In this document: positions 52,301 through 59,596 of the stretch, piece after piece
How positions within the stretch are numbered: the stretch's first letter is position 1
How the letters are laid out: each line of letters begins with the position of its first letter
Source of the DNA: Phytomonas francai
Taxonomy: Eukaryota > Euglenozoa > Kinetoplastea > Trypanosomatida > Trypanosomatidae
Assembly (NCBI GenBank): GCA_001766655.1
Contig: MJCC01000013.1
Coordinates: forward strand, 64,952 to 128,951
Length of the DNA stretch: 64,000 nt
Direction: 5' to 3'
Notes under the pieces: model-generated
What the model was told of the DNA's origin: nothing
The model's input: only the letters and a program-made list of their open reading frames with translations
Databases searched by the model: none
Made by a program: the position numbers and the translations under genes

Positions 52301-53730
52301 GCTTAAATGATAACCGTGGAAAGTTCAGCCCCGCTAACAGGGTAGGCAAGGGTGCCTCCGCATCTGAATGGGTCTCGGGCTCTGTGCTTTCCCTTATGGG
52401 TTACAAAGTAGGGGATTGGGCCGGTGGAACCATGGAGCTAGAGTGTGATCTCAAACTCGAGCTAAGCATCGTTAAATACCCGGATGGCATGCGGTGTGTA
52501 ACCGAACTGCATGGCAGCATCACTGCTTTAGTAGTGGTGATTTCCGATCTGTGGCTCGCGCACTTCCTTCGAGAGGCTTTGATGCTGCGAAACTTGCTTG
52601 TGCAAGCGCGTCGTCAGCGTCAGTGCAAAAGTAGACAGCTGCCGAGTCTACACCTTGGTGAAATTGAGCGCTTCGCGTCTTCGAGGACAGAAGAAGTGTT
52701 CGTTGAGAATTCAGATCGATACTTCAACCGCTTAGCTCGGATTCGCGATGGAAGAAACGAAGAAGCCATGATGCACACCACTGGTGCACCGTCGTTTGTG
52801 GCTGTGACTCTACAACCGGCCTATAGGTACACCCTGAATTTGCGGCATAATGATCAGGTCGGCTACTATGAAGGACAGCAAGTATTAACGGACCTGCAAG
52901 GCGGCTCCACGACGAGGTTGCCGCCATCTCACCCAGCGGCGGCGGCGAGCCACGAAGAGGGTTCAGCACTAAAGCATTTTGCTTCTCAATCCGTTGCGCT
53001 GTCGCAGGAGCGCAACGGAAATGTGCCGCCGACTGAATTTGTTCCGCAGTCGGTATTCGTTGTACGGCTAGTCCACATCATCCTTGCGCAGCAGGAGTCG
53101 GCGACAGAGATATCCGCGGCTACTGATACTCATCTCGATAGGAAAGGGCGCCAGCCAAGCCTAACGGCTTATGGACGAGGCGGAAACTTTCAGCCGTTGG
53201 CAGATTCTGGCTCTCCTAGCTTGTTTTATGTGGAGAAGATACACTTTTCGCGTGTAACCTTTTTCATCACATTTACGCGGCAGGATTCTGACCCATTATG
53301 GCCACTTATCGGTGCCTACACACTGATGCTACCAAACAACCTTCGACAGTGCGAATTCTACATCAAACCCTTCACATTAGAGCGCTATGTGGGCACGGTC
53401 AGCTCGATCGAGGCTATATTGAGAAAATGGTGCATACACGGTCTATCGAAGCAGTGGACAAAGGCGACGAAGCTTGGCACCGTCTTGAACATGTTACAGT
53501 GGTGGCGCACAAAATGGTCGCTTCGTGGGCCGCCGGTGAAGCTGAACATGTCCCTGGTTAACCGTTTACGATCTGAAATGGAGGAAAACACTAAAAAAGC
53601 GGCCGCGACACGCATAACGAATGCTTTCCATCCTTCCATGGTTCCGTTTATGCCCTCCGATGACGATGAAGTGGAGGAGACCGACCTGAACGAGACGCCA
53701 AGACTGGTGGACTTAGAATCGCAGCGGTAG
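40312..53730 (+). CDS. VPS13: VPS13-family bridge-like lipid transfer protein
   Basis: The single open frame encodes 4,472 residues, longer than yeast Vps13 (3,144) and near the largest animal VPS13 proteins. The N-terminus MLFEKFLFSLITSYFGKF, with LRGSVHLHNLELSSEAF and TIKLPWLFLYSKKCQIQV, is a chorein domain, the capped start of the lipid-conducting groove. A long beta-rich repeating middle follows. From about residue 2,800 to 3,700, repeated Asn-containing blocks (NSFNCTFYLRIG, MNHTGVSLKISVWQ, INRTTKSLRLFFDY, QNRTQGTKVMVTQ) fit the VPS13 adaptor-binding (VAB) region. A Ser/Pro-rich disordered insert lies at about 3,860-4,010. The C-terminus holds the ATG2_C-like and terminal helical parts. 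VPS13 proteins carry phospholipids in bulk between membranes at contact sites. GC rises from the AT-rich 5' part to the 3' part. Confidence 0.9.
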   Translation: MLFEKFLFSLITSYFGKFTKNFNKEVFRTSILRGSVHLHNLELSSEAFSECSSVKLLRGTISSLTIKLPWLFLYSKKCQIQVDKICIVLSTNLKNDDKSLREKLEILNFLTKITNNIQPSDDVEKEKSCKPGFFQRLRKTILDNIQIEVNELSICLVSETGALEEENIGVFLKATGIKCEPTDSDYVLCPSGEACDKIFRRVVIENVTLLVNNQRPTWRCLNSDQDALNELDFEDFAQACGDTSNSQTVLSSKKAIINIGLNSENSAIQCSTVIESGVLFIDRNVFKVFLLLINLLNKTGPASGICRPVSRPTPANASAWWQYAIYLVVSEISMRRKRLYFDWDKYISWKETCSRYYNRILVDLNAPWIVTEDIYSDNSDPEGTLSLDDIAELRKKAQDAVQKFKQHQIVSNFTPSQKAVISESNALIQNSFFPSLLAFELPKLQVRIDDDLFLDIAAFSTVVHMEGKKIRIRTSLQGSQINSLETELFPHTCRIPVASSNEITLACDIYRFSKITNTVVSMPSVRVYISESSFKTLCKKYEKYRFINMLLTQKLEEVRNVDINDEKHSKLPSPEAKITMNVNSALITIEHVNASIEGVCLLFNPDFASCSMSNALLSISELDLFRCENIILTPQVIGRAFDVHVGSATIEDNLVAFEHIKNEMPVLKQHFYDTLQKSSEKASEFHDSKIFGIVIEFTSIHFNKLELCNVSTSTAIRDGWKVSVDCNGIQSASTCYPHAKVSLLMWANSMLSSSPYAGMIVEKGIGFSFHANDLHLQVDNVFAEIIELLYDVLNIIINPPEDVHIHLRDSDMFTIPNMSGSIFVNDCSVNLIDDEDILLPIEISASGKEGLVAKFDYYGDRRVDTQIDWGDSVNAFIKGSSPTVVDLFPHRNGGRCSVRFHFTPPASQDLVLFPYTRLHLVVEAADCDAVMHFPTIQALWMQFNSVRLPLWRLRRIGARVHFSNRTDRGGPPPVRSPTSQRSAELGHAAQLKSAYGCEVPCLSSCHLEGIFPMEITMDMKFTQSGLFYLWDNGEIASMYFHISSCEVHLSNCDGCLRAELAGQFAFPQLRFISPTSFASPASPDASLHVAGSKIHSHYTPFGCSSFRNPLLVRLVYTNDSRPPFNTGVSNESLNVSISGCTFCKPSTETPLSQIQYEPILVCFELEEVAAWLTAFSYRSTAGSEIQSARDALPGLPSFAPPCTKFVSEEANCDAAANGRCLLTTVQFTAALLCCPTSGIAITLGSGVCLSSTSTLNELCIPSISLLYSKLFFYDIDYLLLKAIIWGTPRQYNNEKNTDIHLLAHIESLSTNVKDDLQTRIAHQMNTLAVYWATSKSLAVTQDSKEGTFTEAREGRRNLCSASRHLLVGPIISITNEALLASLTNSAARIISGFSHITQTVLKYNNDISLVESARIDICAYLYSRDHKSPAFMDGEGPVLPLGHRGSIRSTDVDQSSPFTKTLQESVLQRQIFCLFIEDIHIEYNWHTQFLPSSASIASIIFQCGPFQYRSEHQDTNTGGVDNTAQLNGAFSDDNCHSTPSSFLRIALDRFHVHLKLELTEVTANSDADEANGSLKPFIKIFPLVFPFNATVFQPRESSVGSRQCAPEKLFNTSTSFSDGNISNDINDGVCLAAKGTTPLSLALSPLLILLLPTSYILLYELMQRLTGVLSVAPTEFRFHPVGRPNTTQYHSEVIKMDKQSIGFSPSDVDHSLREKHKERFGSAFTINIPYLELRILKFSNEEDEWVFVQSLKVMEGISKATLSPPKAASSTNVDYQEEKGESVGEFKVSEGSHRSNEMMHKEVFNVDDKGGYIMQSPSVTELLAAFSMPRKVSEGENFCFSIAGKKSDLDVKSDEELKRQGLSQWAHVSDAHAVFGCDCFVFFMNNIRFAHNIVHKWSATLTHAVCKHYVYDPSSHPPRKGKPCSMQAHYDVSLVHIDGFVWYGRPTPHEAVHHATEKTHQRQEGVDKEKANCKVENIGIEVDIPSMLALAEFLIESPLKRINFTNCKGSQSKKGFRQNETKDPDSGITATGSPHWVHITPIAGEIWSLIEDVHLSHRRHGKVLYFRSSKSNHLTVHMNGHTIFFGSEYDRTDNIFKWNHCQDPKGAISSVNGRQRGFQLDQALIIVEAGLTVRFVGTGRFRIPIHHWCRDLATKVEQMGIVVALLPYTTLGEASWVECEGGIRLGFTEDSLSANAGGGNMGNACLESNPNIVTQLPRKQRKVAWTQNTQQCQRQRLQTSAPFSSLLSEVSNEANQTNEASRLSSPAGGYKTGLETSCNLMHSPNTSSPMEKESEHAVSTDNVCEVLANPVSMCVAASSSVDRSRSFFQLLFATTLTQIYGVSQKSAEYSLTGIIKELTVCWRSLVEPRFFHLGTSLEFHTHFLNGQWLEGQIQLQHISIHSQLEGVYSRTSSTMILAPTSVDVCLGKGLHHVVSLGSLNVDITKSDVDMLRSLIDETQAAVEYFLHLRFSHEEKEILRLIADTVAWRPVNANHAHKDIVESNSEEATNSCSNAHETSQEEPRLSDDYTPLRSISSAQHEGGTKSEKSNGRKRVQTDGIELTSFALYIPLVTVTLSDYRFPLLRATVRDIVLRHTANAAFERAIFMQSQAFEVDVFGKGLWDSVLLPTAELTVECIQSKSRYSSNTHFSVVCNGLQMQCSYRVLSSLLYATNQASTFLQQQTRIVPPVPNNANHQKLYSPTAIPDETAHDSLDAKSWCPPAAKVRPLHSEASTGRSPAVVQDSRSFPCSSPLNLIDVAPSSTPLSPAPTSVSREALTPEATLYGEAITARHVPSEGIHSEQWSRDVRDTQNGFVYPKVHLSRSAVSIEGAATHRFKNSFNCTFYLRIGRKSGCIEEDWLCVLPSSSVDVLIPYRRVHELFVCVFTEDCVAWSAASGSYILTTKGKSIVESKAEVAVSELRYGKGTGLLVGDNMLVVLSCVDPRRSGASAGRGAGIGPDGPHSEMLLGGVACEALRWAEVPQSALPVPHVGSSTGEAAPIQTSEEEGDVAGLIVVQIHAKLTLCNKSGVPLLVSQHLVDERNEGIDARHRAMQGRRDTQLRGTDGEAVYELLPTGYCYPLKSNCFILSLRCNTNKTFFSVYEAEIDVLALRSGMLLRLYPFSELSSNSCCDNDDGRGEARWGSYEIAPIIRQDTFNDRRPLTFLVMCKEITESQSRVITLFPCMRIMNHTGVSLKISVWQKDGFAGSQTSTDCELMEPWLPRESKKKWCVPTTKQDFFYNSLVPLAIHHDLRHNHALSILQCTVDSNLAFGLSFTQCTGAVVRTEGIIPIVNNLREAAHCNSSWLPLHDSVGRTFYVHAAIFKRVIVLSVAVWVCNLTCYPLLLADSSLTYRLTAGQDANTGIIPSQGTPFLIGCKLQDFPYMSFKIGLDGEWSSLVRMDVGSSGVFESVQKEFRISRSCSYTIQFPNLQMGRPVVLCITPRWVFINRTTKSLRLFFDYPGMRRAIEKTREEARKAASQNAVRNTGKDITMALASIVSIELNPGEYHISCIGTDIGNKLILQEKVETKLSSSRTTPAAVVATDGTDAPMLYESLRTDHVPIDQPGQATLNLWVIPRPLGVQDPAALPLSQDCTAAQGPFDALDNGAVVTGRITVAAKNVEGTLAVVLIDCSDQHVLIQNRTQGTKVMVTQKGSQRRSLIPVRQDRFFFWEDSRGEHVIRVHAQGSGASWFEIDFTHGNCLITQRQNDSPLRGKNQSPRATENKKGVSKKCLPQQPSNGISRAPPFHVRGYVSAKKKRVTVIITDEPIPRYVIFDPWQTSTFLRLRVPFMQARWLRDDIQTEGVGCDIVQHAALVSCAMENLSLDWLDTEDSSNGFATIHQLQLIDEMRQVVFVYRARVKHAPLVHRSGGSSPHSSAKNESPMTSTTLRAQELRCASGTSPLHLSHCASSSLRSSPSALVSPQAVRVPVLSSHAPPNSSYPPTGSWLPEESPTNYVSESTSPLALLGARHSSNLAAIPQPHHSSDTLTRGAAHAGQKSSLNDNRGKFSPANRVGKGASASEWVSGSVLSLMGYKVGDWAGGTMELECDLKLELSIVKYPDGMRCVTELHGSITALVVVISDLWLAHFLREALMLRNLLVQARRQRQCKSRQLPSLHLGEIERFASSRTEEVFVENSDRYFNRLARIRDGRNEEAMMHTTGAPSFVAVTLQPAYRYTLNLRHNDQVGYYEGQQVLTDLQGGSTTRLPPSHPAAAASHEEGSALKHFASQSVALSQERNGNVPPTEFVPQSVFVVRLVHIILAQQESATEISAATDTHLDRKGRQPSLTAYGRGGNFQPLADSGSPSLFYVEKIHFSRVTFFITFTRQDSDPLWPLIGAYTLMLPNNLRQCEFYIKPFTLERYVGTVSSIEAILRKWCIHGLSKQWTKATKLGTVLNMLQWWRTKWSLRGPPVKLNMSLVNRLRSEMEENTKKAAATRITNAFHPSMVPFMPSDDDEVEETDLNETPRLVDLESQR

Positions 53731-54206
53731 TATCGCCAGATGATAGATTTCGAAGTGGGTGCGTCTGCAGTAGAGTTTTTTCCTCCTATACGGAAATAAG
53801 AATCCTACATGCATTAAAAAGGGGATGTCGTAATTATTTTTCTTATTGCGCGAAGGTTCGCCGCAAACGAACTAAAAAAAAAGTCTATTATTTCGTATAT
53901 ACTGCTTTAGGCATATTTGCTTCTTTTTTAGACAAAGAAAACCTACCATTTATATTAATCTGTGTGGCATCTTTTCTTTACTCTGAGTGATTCCTCTCCT
54001 TTATGTATCTTTATAAGTCGGCTATGCTGTCTGCTGAGTGTTAGGTTTCTACAACACGTATGGAGGACAGCACCCGATATATAACTTAGGGTTGTCAACG
54101 GCAACGCAGAGGAGGGATAGGGCGTATCTTCGAGATACGTTATACAAGTACTTGGCAGCCTTTCTCTCTTCTTGATACGGAAGAAATGCACGATGCGTAG
54201 ATCGCA
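53731..54206. other. Spacer with possible uORF
   Basis: AT-rich. Candidate acceptors: AG at 53930-53931 after a T-rich tract, and AG at 54182-54183 after a pyrimidine tract at about 54160-54174. With the second, a tiny upstream frame (ATG at 54186, stop four codons later) would precede the main start. Confidence 0.4.
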
Positions 54207-57200
54207 ATGCATGAAATTACGTGTATTTGTATATGCTCATTCCTTGGTAAAGATTATGATGTCGAAAGAAATCCCCATAACCATTTCCTCCCTCGTGAAT
54301 GGGTGCGAATTATGAAAAAACATAAGTATGAGCTTTTATGCGTGACACTTTATTTCTTCATTATCTTTTTTATTAAGCTCATTATGGAAAACCTTACTAG
54401 TCATGATCATGTCCACAGCGACGCAAATGGTGGCAATGAAGGCGGCGGCACGCAGTCCCAAGTAATTGGTGAAATAATTCAAGGGAGTCAAGCACCCATC
54501 CTCACTGAAAGGGTCCCCACACCTGAGGATGCGCTTAGAGACGACCAGAGAAAGGATGCGAATTCATCAGCTTTGCTCAACACGAATATCCAAAGTAAAA
54601 AGTCTGAAGTGAGTGAATTGCCTGTGAAGGGAAAAGAGTCCTATGGCTTGCCGGATGCAGAACACGAACGATCTGGGGAAGACTCAGAGGGCGTGTCCGG
54701 GGATAAAATCACGGCAAAGGAAGCAGACCTTAAGGCAGAGGTCAAGGAAAAGAAGAAGCCGTTATTGTACCCCTACAGGCCGGCAGACATGTCATTTTGG
54801 GATTCTATGCAGAAACACCGTGAGGGGACGGACGATCCACCGAAGCAGCCCCCAGTCAAGACCACCAAGGTGGTAAGGCGGAGCAAACTCCAGACCACGG
54901 CTGACTTGCTCGCTAAACTTCGGGACGCAGCAGCTGTGAGCGAACCTGTAAAGAAAGAGGCAACATCGATGCAGCAGGCCAAAACAAAAGAGGCTAAGCG
55001 GGTGGTTGTCATTGTAAAGGGTTCTACCCCACCATTGGCGAGTGGAAAGGAGACATTGCCTTGCGAGAGCGGGCCGGGTGTGGAAAAAGAGACCAATGAT
55101 TCCAAAACTGCAGAGCCTGTTCGAGAGAGAAACGATAAGAAAGCATCAACAAAATCCCAAGCGGCTATTAATGAAGATAAAAAGAACGTGTCACCTACTG
55201 ATCTCCATGATATCGAGGGAGAGAACACGAGAAACTTACCACCTGTGGAAAGGCCAGAGGCAAGACTGGCTTCCGCTGCAGCTAGTACTATAATTAAGAA
55301 AACAAAGTCCAATAACACATCAGGTGCTGTGGTAAAGAAGGGTACCGTTCAGAAGCGCGTCAAGATATCTCAAAAGCCACTCAAGGAGGCACCGCGTGAA
55401 GTCCACATCACCGCAGTGAAAGTTGACCCTTTTATTCAGGAACTCCGGGCGCTTCGAAATAAGCCGCTTGTTGAGGATGAGCCAACAACACATCCTAGGG
55501 CCCCTGCCAATAATAGCACAACCAGTGGTTTACATGAACTGGAAGGGGTAAGTGGGCAACAAACACAAGGGAATGTGAATAATATCCATGAGGAGATTAG
55601 TAAGATTTTGCTAGATTATTGCTGTAGCGAGGGAACCTCCGATAAGGGAGCTGGCGCCACGGAGCGTCCGTCAGCCCTTACCAATGAGAAAACATGCCTT
55701 GAAAACGCACCGGACGGCAGCGGGCATGCAAGGGGAGGAGGTGGCGTGGCGGCCGGAGCAACTGGCGCGGCTCCCGTCGAGAGTGTCAATGCAGAAAGCA
55801 GTCCTGAGATGTTGCTGTACAATCGCGTGATCCAACTTTGCCAGCGAGACGACGTGACGCCAACGATCTTAGAGGTCCTCTACGAGCTTATCAAGCACAC
55901 ACGTGTGATTAAACTCCCGCCGTCGTCTGCGTCCGTGACGAGCGGCGGCCAGAACCAGGAAGCCGCTAGTCCGGATCCAAGTAGTAACGCCAGTGATAAC
56001 ATAGAAAAGAGGCGTCGACAATACGCTCAGCAGGTAATTCTTGTGCTCATCAATCAAATCCGCCAGCAGAAGTTAACCGATGAGTACCGGCGGAAGCTGC
56101 TACATGATCAAAAGCAAATTGCAACCGGGAAGCGCTGTGAGGGAGCGAGCCTTGCACCGTACAATTTCTCCTCATTAACCGGGCCCTTTTCAGGTAGTTT
56201 TCAACACGAACAGTCCCAAAAGACGCTCTTTGTTCCCCAGGGAGAGAATCGCGTGGGTTCTTCACTCAACCCCGCGGCTGCAGCGTTCCAGATCTCATCA
56301 AAAGCCCCGCCTGCGTCGGCGGATCCGGTGACGCAGCGGCCGCACACCACCCAGGCGACCCCAATGAACCCGTACGCGGCGCCGTTCGTTGCGAAGAGCA
56401 CGCAACAGCCTCTGAAGGCGAAGGAAGCCACATCGTTTCCACCCTGTGGGTTTCTGTTGGAGGAGAAGCTCGTTTCCTTGCTCGAGAACTTTAAAGAGCG
56501 TCTGCTGAGCTGGACTTCTGCGGCGCCGCCCGTAACCGTCAACATCACCTCTCAGGAGCGTCAGGCGCTGATGGGGATGCAGGAAAGCTTTAAAAGGGCA
56601 ATTGTGACGGCTACGTCACCTTCGCCAGCGCAGCCTTCCGGCGCGCCGGTGGAGGCGGTCTCCCACAAAGGTGATACCAGCGGGAGACACAACACATGGT
56701 CGTTCGTTGCCTTCGACTCGGGTGACGAAATGAATCCCACTGGTACTAACTGGTATCCTTCAAGGGAGATCCCACGAAGCGACGGTGCCTATGTGAATCC
56801 ACCGAAATTTGTTGATGCTAATGCTTACGCAAGGGTTCGATACCCCTCCGGGCTCCATCGCACCGTGTTCACCTACAAGACCGTTCAGCTCTCGTCGACC
56901 GACGAAAACAGCCCGTCGGTGTGGTCGCACTCCGAAAACAATACCCTCATGGATGACCATCCCGTCGTAGCCCCCAATCACCACCAGAACATGGCTGCAT
57001 TAGGGCTCAAGCCAGGCTTCCAATTGCGGCACGATGCGCAGAAGGATGTGGGTGCGCAGAGCTCGTTCAACTATAATGCTAAGCCATTTACTCCAGGTGA
57101 TGGAAATGCCCAAACAGTCGATGGTAACAGAGGCATGAATGTCAATGCCCCTTCGTTTATGCCGGCCTTACTAGCGACTACAAAACCAGTAAATTCGGTC

Positions 57201-57215
57201 GCAAAGGACAAATAA
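54207..57215 (+). CDS. Large disordered protein with four PAM2-like motifs (probable PABP partner)
   Basis: The protein has 1,002 residues from the ATG at 54207. In-frame ATGs at 54312 and 54384 are realistic alternatives. With the first or second start there is an N-terminal hydrophobic helix (LLCVTLYFFIIFFIKLIM); with the third there is none. Most of the protein is polar, Lys/Glu/Ser-rich and disordered. A helical block at about residues 535-640 (MLLYNRVIQLCQRDDVTPTI, later QYAQQVILVLINQIRQQKLT) may be folded. Near the C-terminus four segments fit the PAM2 pattern L-N-x-x-A-x-x-F-x-P: LNPAAAAFQI (687), MNPYAAPFVA (720), FNYNAKPFTP (954) and MNVNAPSFMP (977). The last two fit fully. PAM2 binds the MLLE domain of poly(A)-binding protein, so a role in mRNA stability or translation is likely. 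The family is not recognised otherwise. Confidence 0.8.
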   Translation: MHEITCICICSFLGKDYDVERNPHNHFLPREWVRIMKKHKYELLCVTLYFFIIFFIKLIMENLTSHDHVHSDANGGNEGGGTQSQVIGEIIQGSQAPILTERVPTPEDALRDDQRKDANSSALLNTNIQSKKSEVSELPVKGKESYGLPDAEHERSGEDSEGVSGDKITAKEADLKAEVKEKKKPLLYPYRPADMSFWDSMQKHREGTDDPPKQPPVKTTKVVRRSKLQTTADLLAKLRDAAAVSEPVKKEATSMQQAKTKEAKRVVVIVKGSTPPLASGKETLPCESGPGVEKETNDSKTAEPVRERNDKKASTKSQAAINEDKKNVSPTDLHDIEGENTRNLPPVERPEARLASAAASTIIKKTKSNNTSGAVVKKGTVQKRVKISQKPLKEAPREVHITAVKVDPFIQELRALRNKPLVEDEPTTHPRAPANNSTTSGLHELEGVSGQQTQGNVNNIHEEISKILLDYCCSEGTSDKGAGATERPSALTNEKTCLENAPDGSGHARGGGGVAAGATGAAPVESVNAESSPEMLLYNRVIQLCQRDDVTPTILEVLYELIKHTRVIKLPPSSASVTSGGQNQEAASPDPSSNASDNIEKRRRQYAQQVILVLINQIRQQKLTDEYRRKLLHDQKQIATGKRCEGASLAPYNFSSLTGPFSGSFQHEQSQKTLFVPQGENRVGSSLNPAAAAFQISSKAPPASADPVTQRPHTTQATPMNPYAAPFVAKSTQQPLKAKEATSFPPCGFLLEEKLVSLLENFKERLLSWTSAAPPVTVNITSQERQALMGMQESFKRAIVTATSPSPAQPSGAPVEAVSHKGDTSGRHNTWSFVAFDSGDEMNPTGTNWYPSREIPRSDGAYVNPPKFVDANAYARVRYPSGLHRTVFTYKTVQLSSTDENSPSVWSHSENNTLMDDHPVVAPNHHQNMAALGLKPGFQLRHDAQKDVGAQSSFNYNAKPFTPGDGNAQTVDGNRGMNVNAPSFMPALLATTKPVNSVAKDK

Positions 57216-58366
57216 GGCCGGATAAATCGACGTGTTAGTACTTACCACTGCCTTAATTCCCTGCTCCAGTCCTCCGAGTGCGACTTTTGACTTTTTAAGA
57301 AGCTCGCAAAGAGTAAAAGACCAGACAGGTTATTGTTGCTTAAGAGAAATATTTAATACCAAATGGAGAGCCTATACAGATAAATATTACAACGGTTTTG
57401 GGAGGACGAGACAAGAGCACGATATTTTCTAAGTAGAGCAACCCAGATATACAAAGGGTGCAGGTGTTAAGTATCATTCTTCTTCTGTCTTCCACCCTTT
57501 TTCTGATGCTACACATAGTTTTATCTAGCGGAGAAGGAGAGCATGCGGGTGTGCATGTGTGTGGGAAGGGGAGATTAATGAAACTCAATGATGTGGGAAA
57601 AAATATCACGTGCGTATTGTTACACTGTGAGTTTCAGGTGGAAATAAATGGTTCCAACCTCCTTTCGGCATCGTTATTTGTGTCCATCACGTATGCCCAG
57701 AACTAGTTCCTCGGTTGACAAGAACCTTTTTCTCGTTATATATCGTAATATCAAATATATCAGTTTCTTTCTTTCGACACCGTTTAATTATTTACTAACT
57801 AAAAGTTTGATTTATATTGGTGATTGTATTAACTATTTATCATATTTCCATTTTTTTAAATAGATTTCCGAGTCCCTTGCATGTTGGATTAGTTGTGTAC
57901 TCGTAAAAAAGGTGAATTTTTTCATCGTCTTGAGGGTTATTGAAAAATTGATTTTCTCGTCATATTATTGTGTGCTGTTATGAGCTTGATAGTACAGATG
58001 TCGGAAAATATATCTTCCAATTTATTTCTGCGCATTTTGGGAATCAATTACGTAGCTCTGGTGTCGGTGTCGTTGGAGGGTGTGAGGGTACTAGACGTTA
58101 TAAATATTCATTCCATCTCAGTTCGTGGTGTTTTATACTGGAAGTTACAATTTAGACTGAGTACTTGTCTAATGTTGTTTCACGTTATCTACATCTTGCT
58201 TCCTTTTTTATTTCTTTCTAATTGTTTTTACCGATACCACCCACTGGAATGCGCTTGTTTTACGAAATACAGACTCAGCCAGCAATTCACTTACCCTAAA
58301 GTTGACCAAATACATATATATATATATATATATTTACCTAATAACATTTCATTTACTTTCGGGAAA
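57216..58366. other. Intergenic spacer before eEF1B gamma
   Basis: About 1.15 kb, AT-rich. A pyrimidine-rich stretch at about 58196-58229 and AG at 58271-58272 suggest the splice acceptor. A (TA)n run lies at about 58314-58332. The frame of eEF1B gamma is open into this spacer but begins with TTG and has no homology there. Confidence 0.5.
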
Positions 58367-59596
58367 ATGTCCAACTCTATTTATTGGTACACGAGGCATC
58401 CCGAGAACAACCGCGGACTCAAGATTTTGGCTCTGGCGTCGTTCGCAAATGTTACTCTTGACACCAAAGAGTGCCAGATGGGTGTGGAGAACGAGACCGA
58501 GTTCTACATCCAAAACTGCCACCCCATGGGGCGCTACCCCGTCTTGCAAACCCAAGAGGGCTTCATCTTCGAATCCAACGCTATTGCTCGCCATATCGCA
58601 CGCCTCGACAAGAGCGGCAACCACCTCTACGGGTGCACACCATTTCAGAACAGCCAGGTGGACATGTGGCTCGACTTTGCAAGCACAGAGATCGACGCAG
58701 TGACTTCGCACTACGTTTTTAACTTATTTCGGCAGACCCCGATCCCGGAGGGCGCGGATAGGAAAGTGGAGGAGTTGATGGGAAGCCTCGAGAAGTGGCT
58801 GAGCAACCGAACCTTCCTGGTGGGCGAGCGCATGACAGCGGCTGACATCATTGTTGCCTTTTCATTACGCTTTGTCTACCGTATAACCGGCAGCCTTGGC
58901 GTGGAACTGTCAAAGAAATACAAGAGCGTTTTCCGCGTATACAACACAGTAATGCAGCATCCCAAGATGGTTGAATTATTGAAGGAGTTTGACGCGTCTT
59001 CCGCGCCGGTGAAGTCACTCATACCGGAGGAAAAGAAAGATAAACCCGCAAAGAGTGCACAAAAACCAGCTGCCCGCGCCAAAAAGGATGAGGAGGAGGA
59101 TGAGGAGCCGAAAGAAAAGAAGGCGCCAAACCCGCTTGACGCGTTGCCGCCCAGCCCCTTCGTGTTGGATGCCTTCAAACGGGAATACAGCAACAATGAC
59201 ACCCGCACCGTGGCCGCGCCGTACTTCTTTCAAAACTTCGACGCAAGCGGCTACTCGTGCTTCTGGTGCCGCTACAAGTACAATGAGGAGAACAAACGGC
59301 AATTCATGACGGCCAACCTCGTGCGTGGGTGGTTCCAGCGCATGGAGCACCTCCGCAAGTACACCTTTGGTGTCGCTCTCATCATTGGTGAGGAAGCCCA
59401 ACATGATATCGAGGCGTTCTGGGTCTTCCGTGGGCAGGGTATGCCCCAGCTGGTGGAGGAGGTCGCCGATACGGAGCTCTTTGACTGGGTGCCGATCACC
59501 GACATCAACGCTGAAAAGGAAAAGATTACGGACTACCTCTGCTGGGAGGGCCCAACCATTCCCCGCCCAGTCTTGGAGGGACGCACCTTCAAGTAA
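58367..59596 (+). CDS. EF1G: Elongation factor eEF1B gamma
   Basis: The protein has 409 residues from the ATG at 58367. Three parts are clear: an N-terminal thioredoxin-like GST domain (residues about 1-80, with GRYPVLQTQEGFIFESNAIA), a helical GST-C domain (about 85-210, with FLVGERMTAADIIVAFSLRF) and, after a Lys/Glu-rich linker (about 225-260), the EF1G domain (NPLDALPPSPFVLDAFKREY to the end, with YSCFWCRYKYNEEN and EAFWVFRGQGMPQLVEE). It is the scaffold of the eEF1B nucleotide exchange complex that reloads eEF1A. In trypanosomatids this complex is also reported to have trypanothione S-transferase activity. Length matches known trypanosomatid copies. Confidence 0.96.
   Translation: MSNSIYWYTRHPENNRGLKILALASFANVTLDTKECQMGVENETEFYIQNCHPMGRYPVLQTQEGFIFESNAIARHIARLDKSGNHLYGCTPFQNSQVDMWLDFASTEIDAVTSHYVFNLFRQTPIPEGADRKVEELMGSLEKWLSNRTFLVGERMTAADIIVAFSLRFVYRITGSLGVELSKKYKSVFRVYNTVMQHPKMVELLKEFDASSAPVKSLIPEEKKDKPAKSAQKPAARAKKDEEEDEEPKEKKAPNPLDALPPSPFVLDAFKREYSNNDTRTVAAPYFFQNFDASGYSCFWCRYKYNEENKRQFMTANLVRGWFQRMEHLRKYTFGVALIIGEEAQHDIEAFWVFRGQGMPQLVEEVADTELFDWVPITDINAEKEKITDYLCWEGPTIPRPVLEGRTFK

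Noticed and set aside
40312..53730. An FFAT motif in the VPS13-like protein linking it to the VAP-like protein of this window
   Set aside because: I found no segment close to the E-F-F-D-A-x-E core. A degenerate or phospho-FFAT cannot be excluded by eye.
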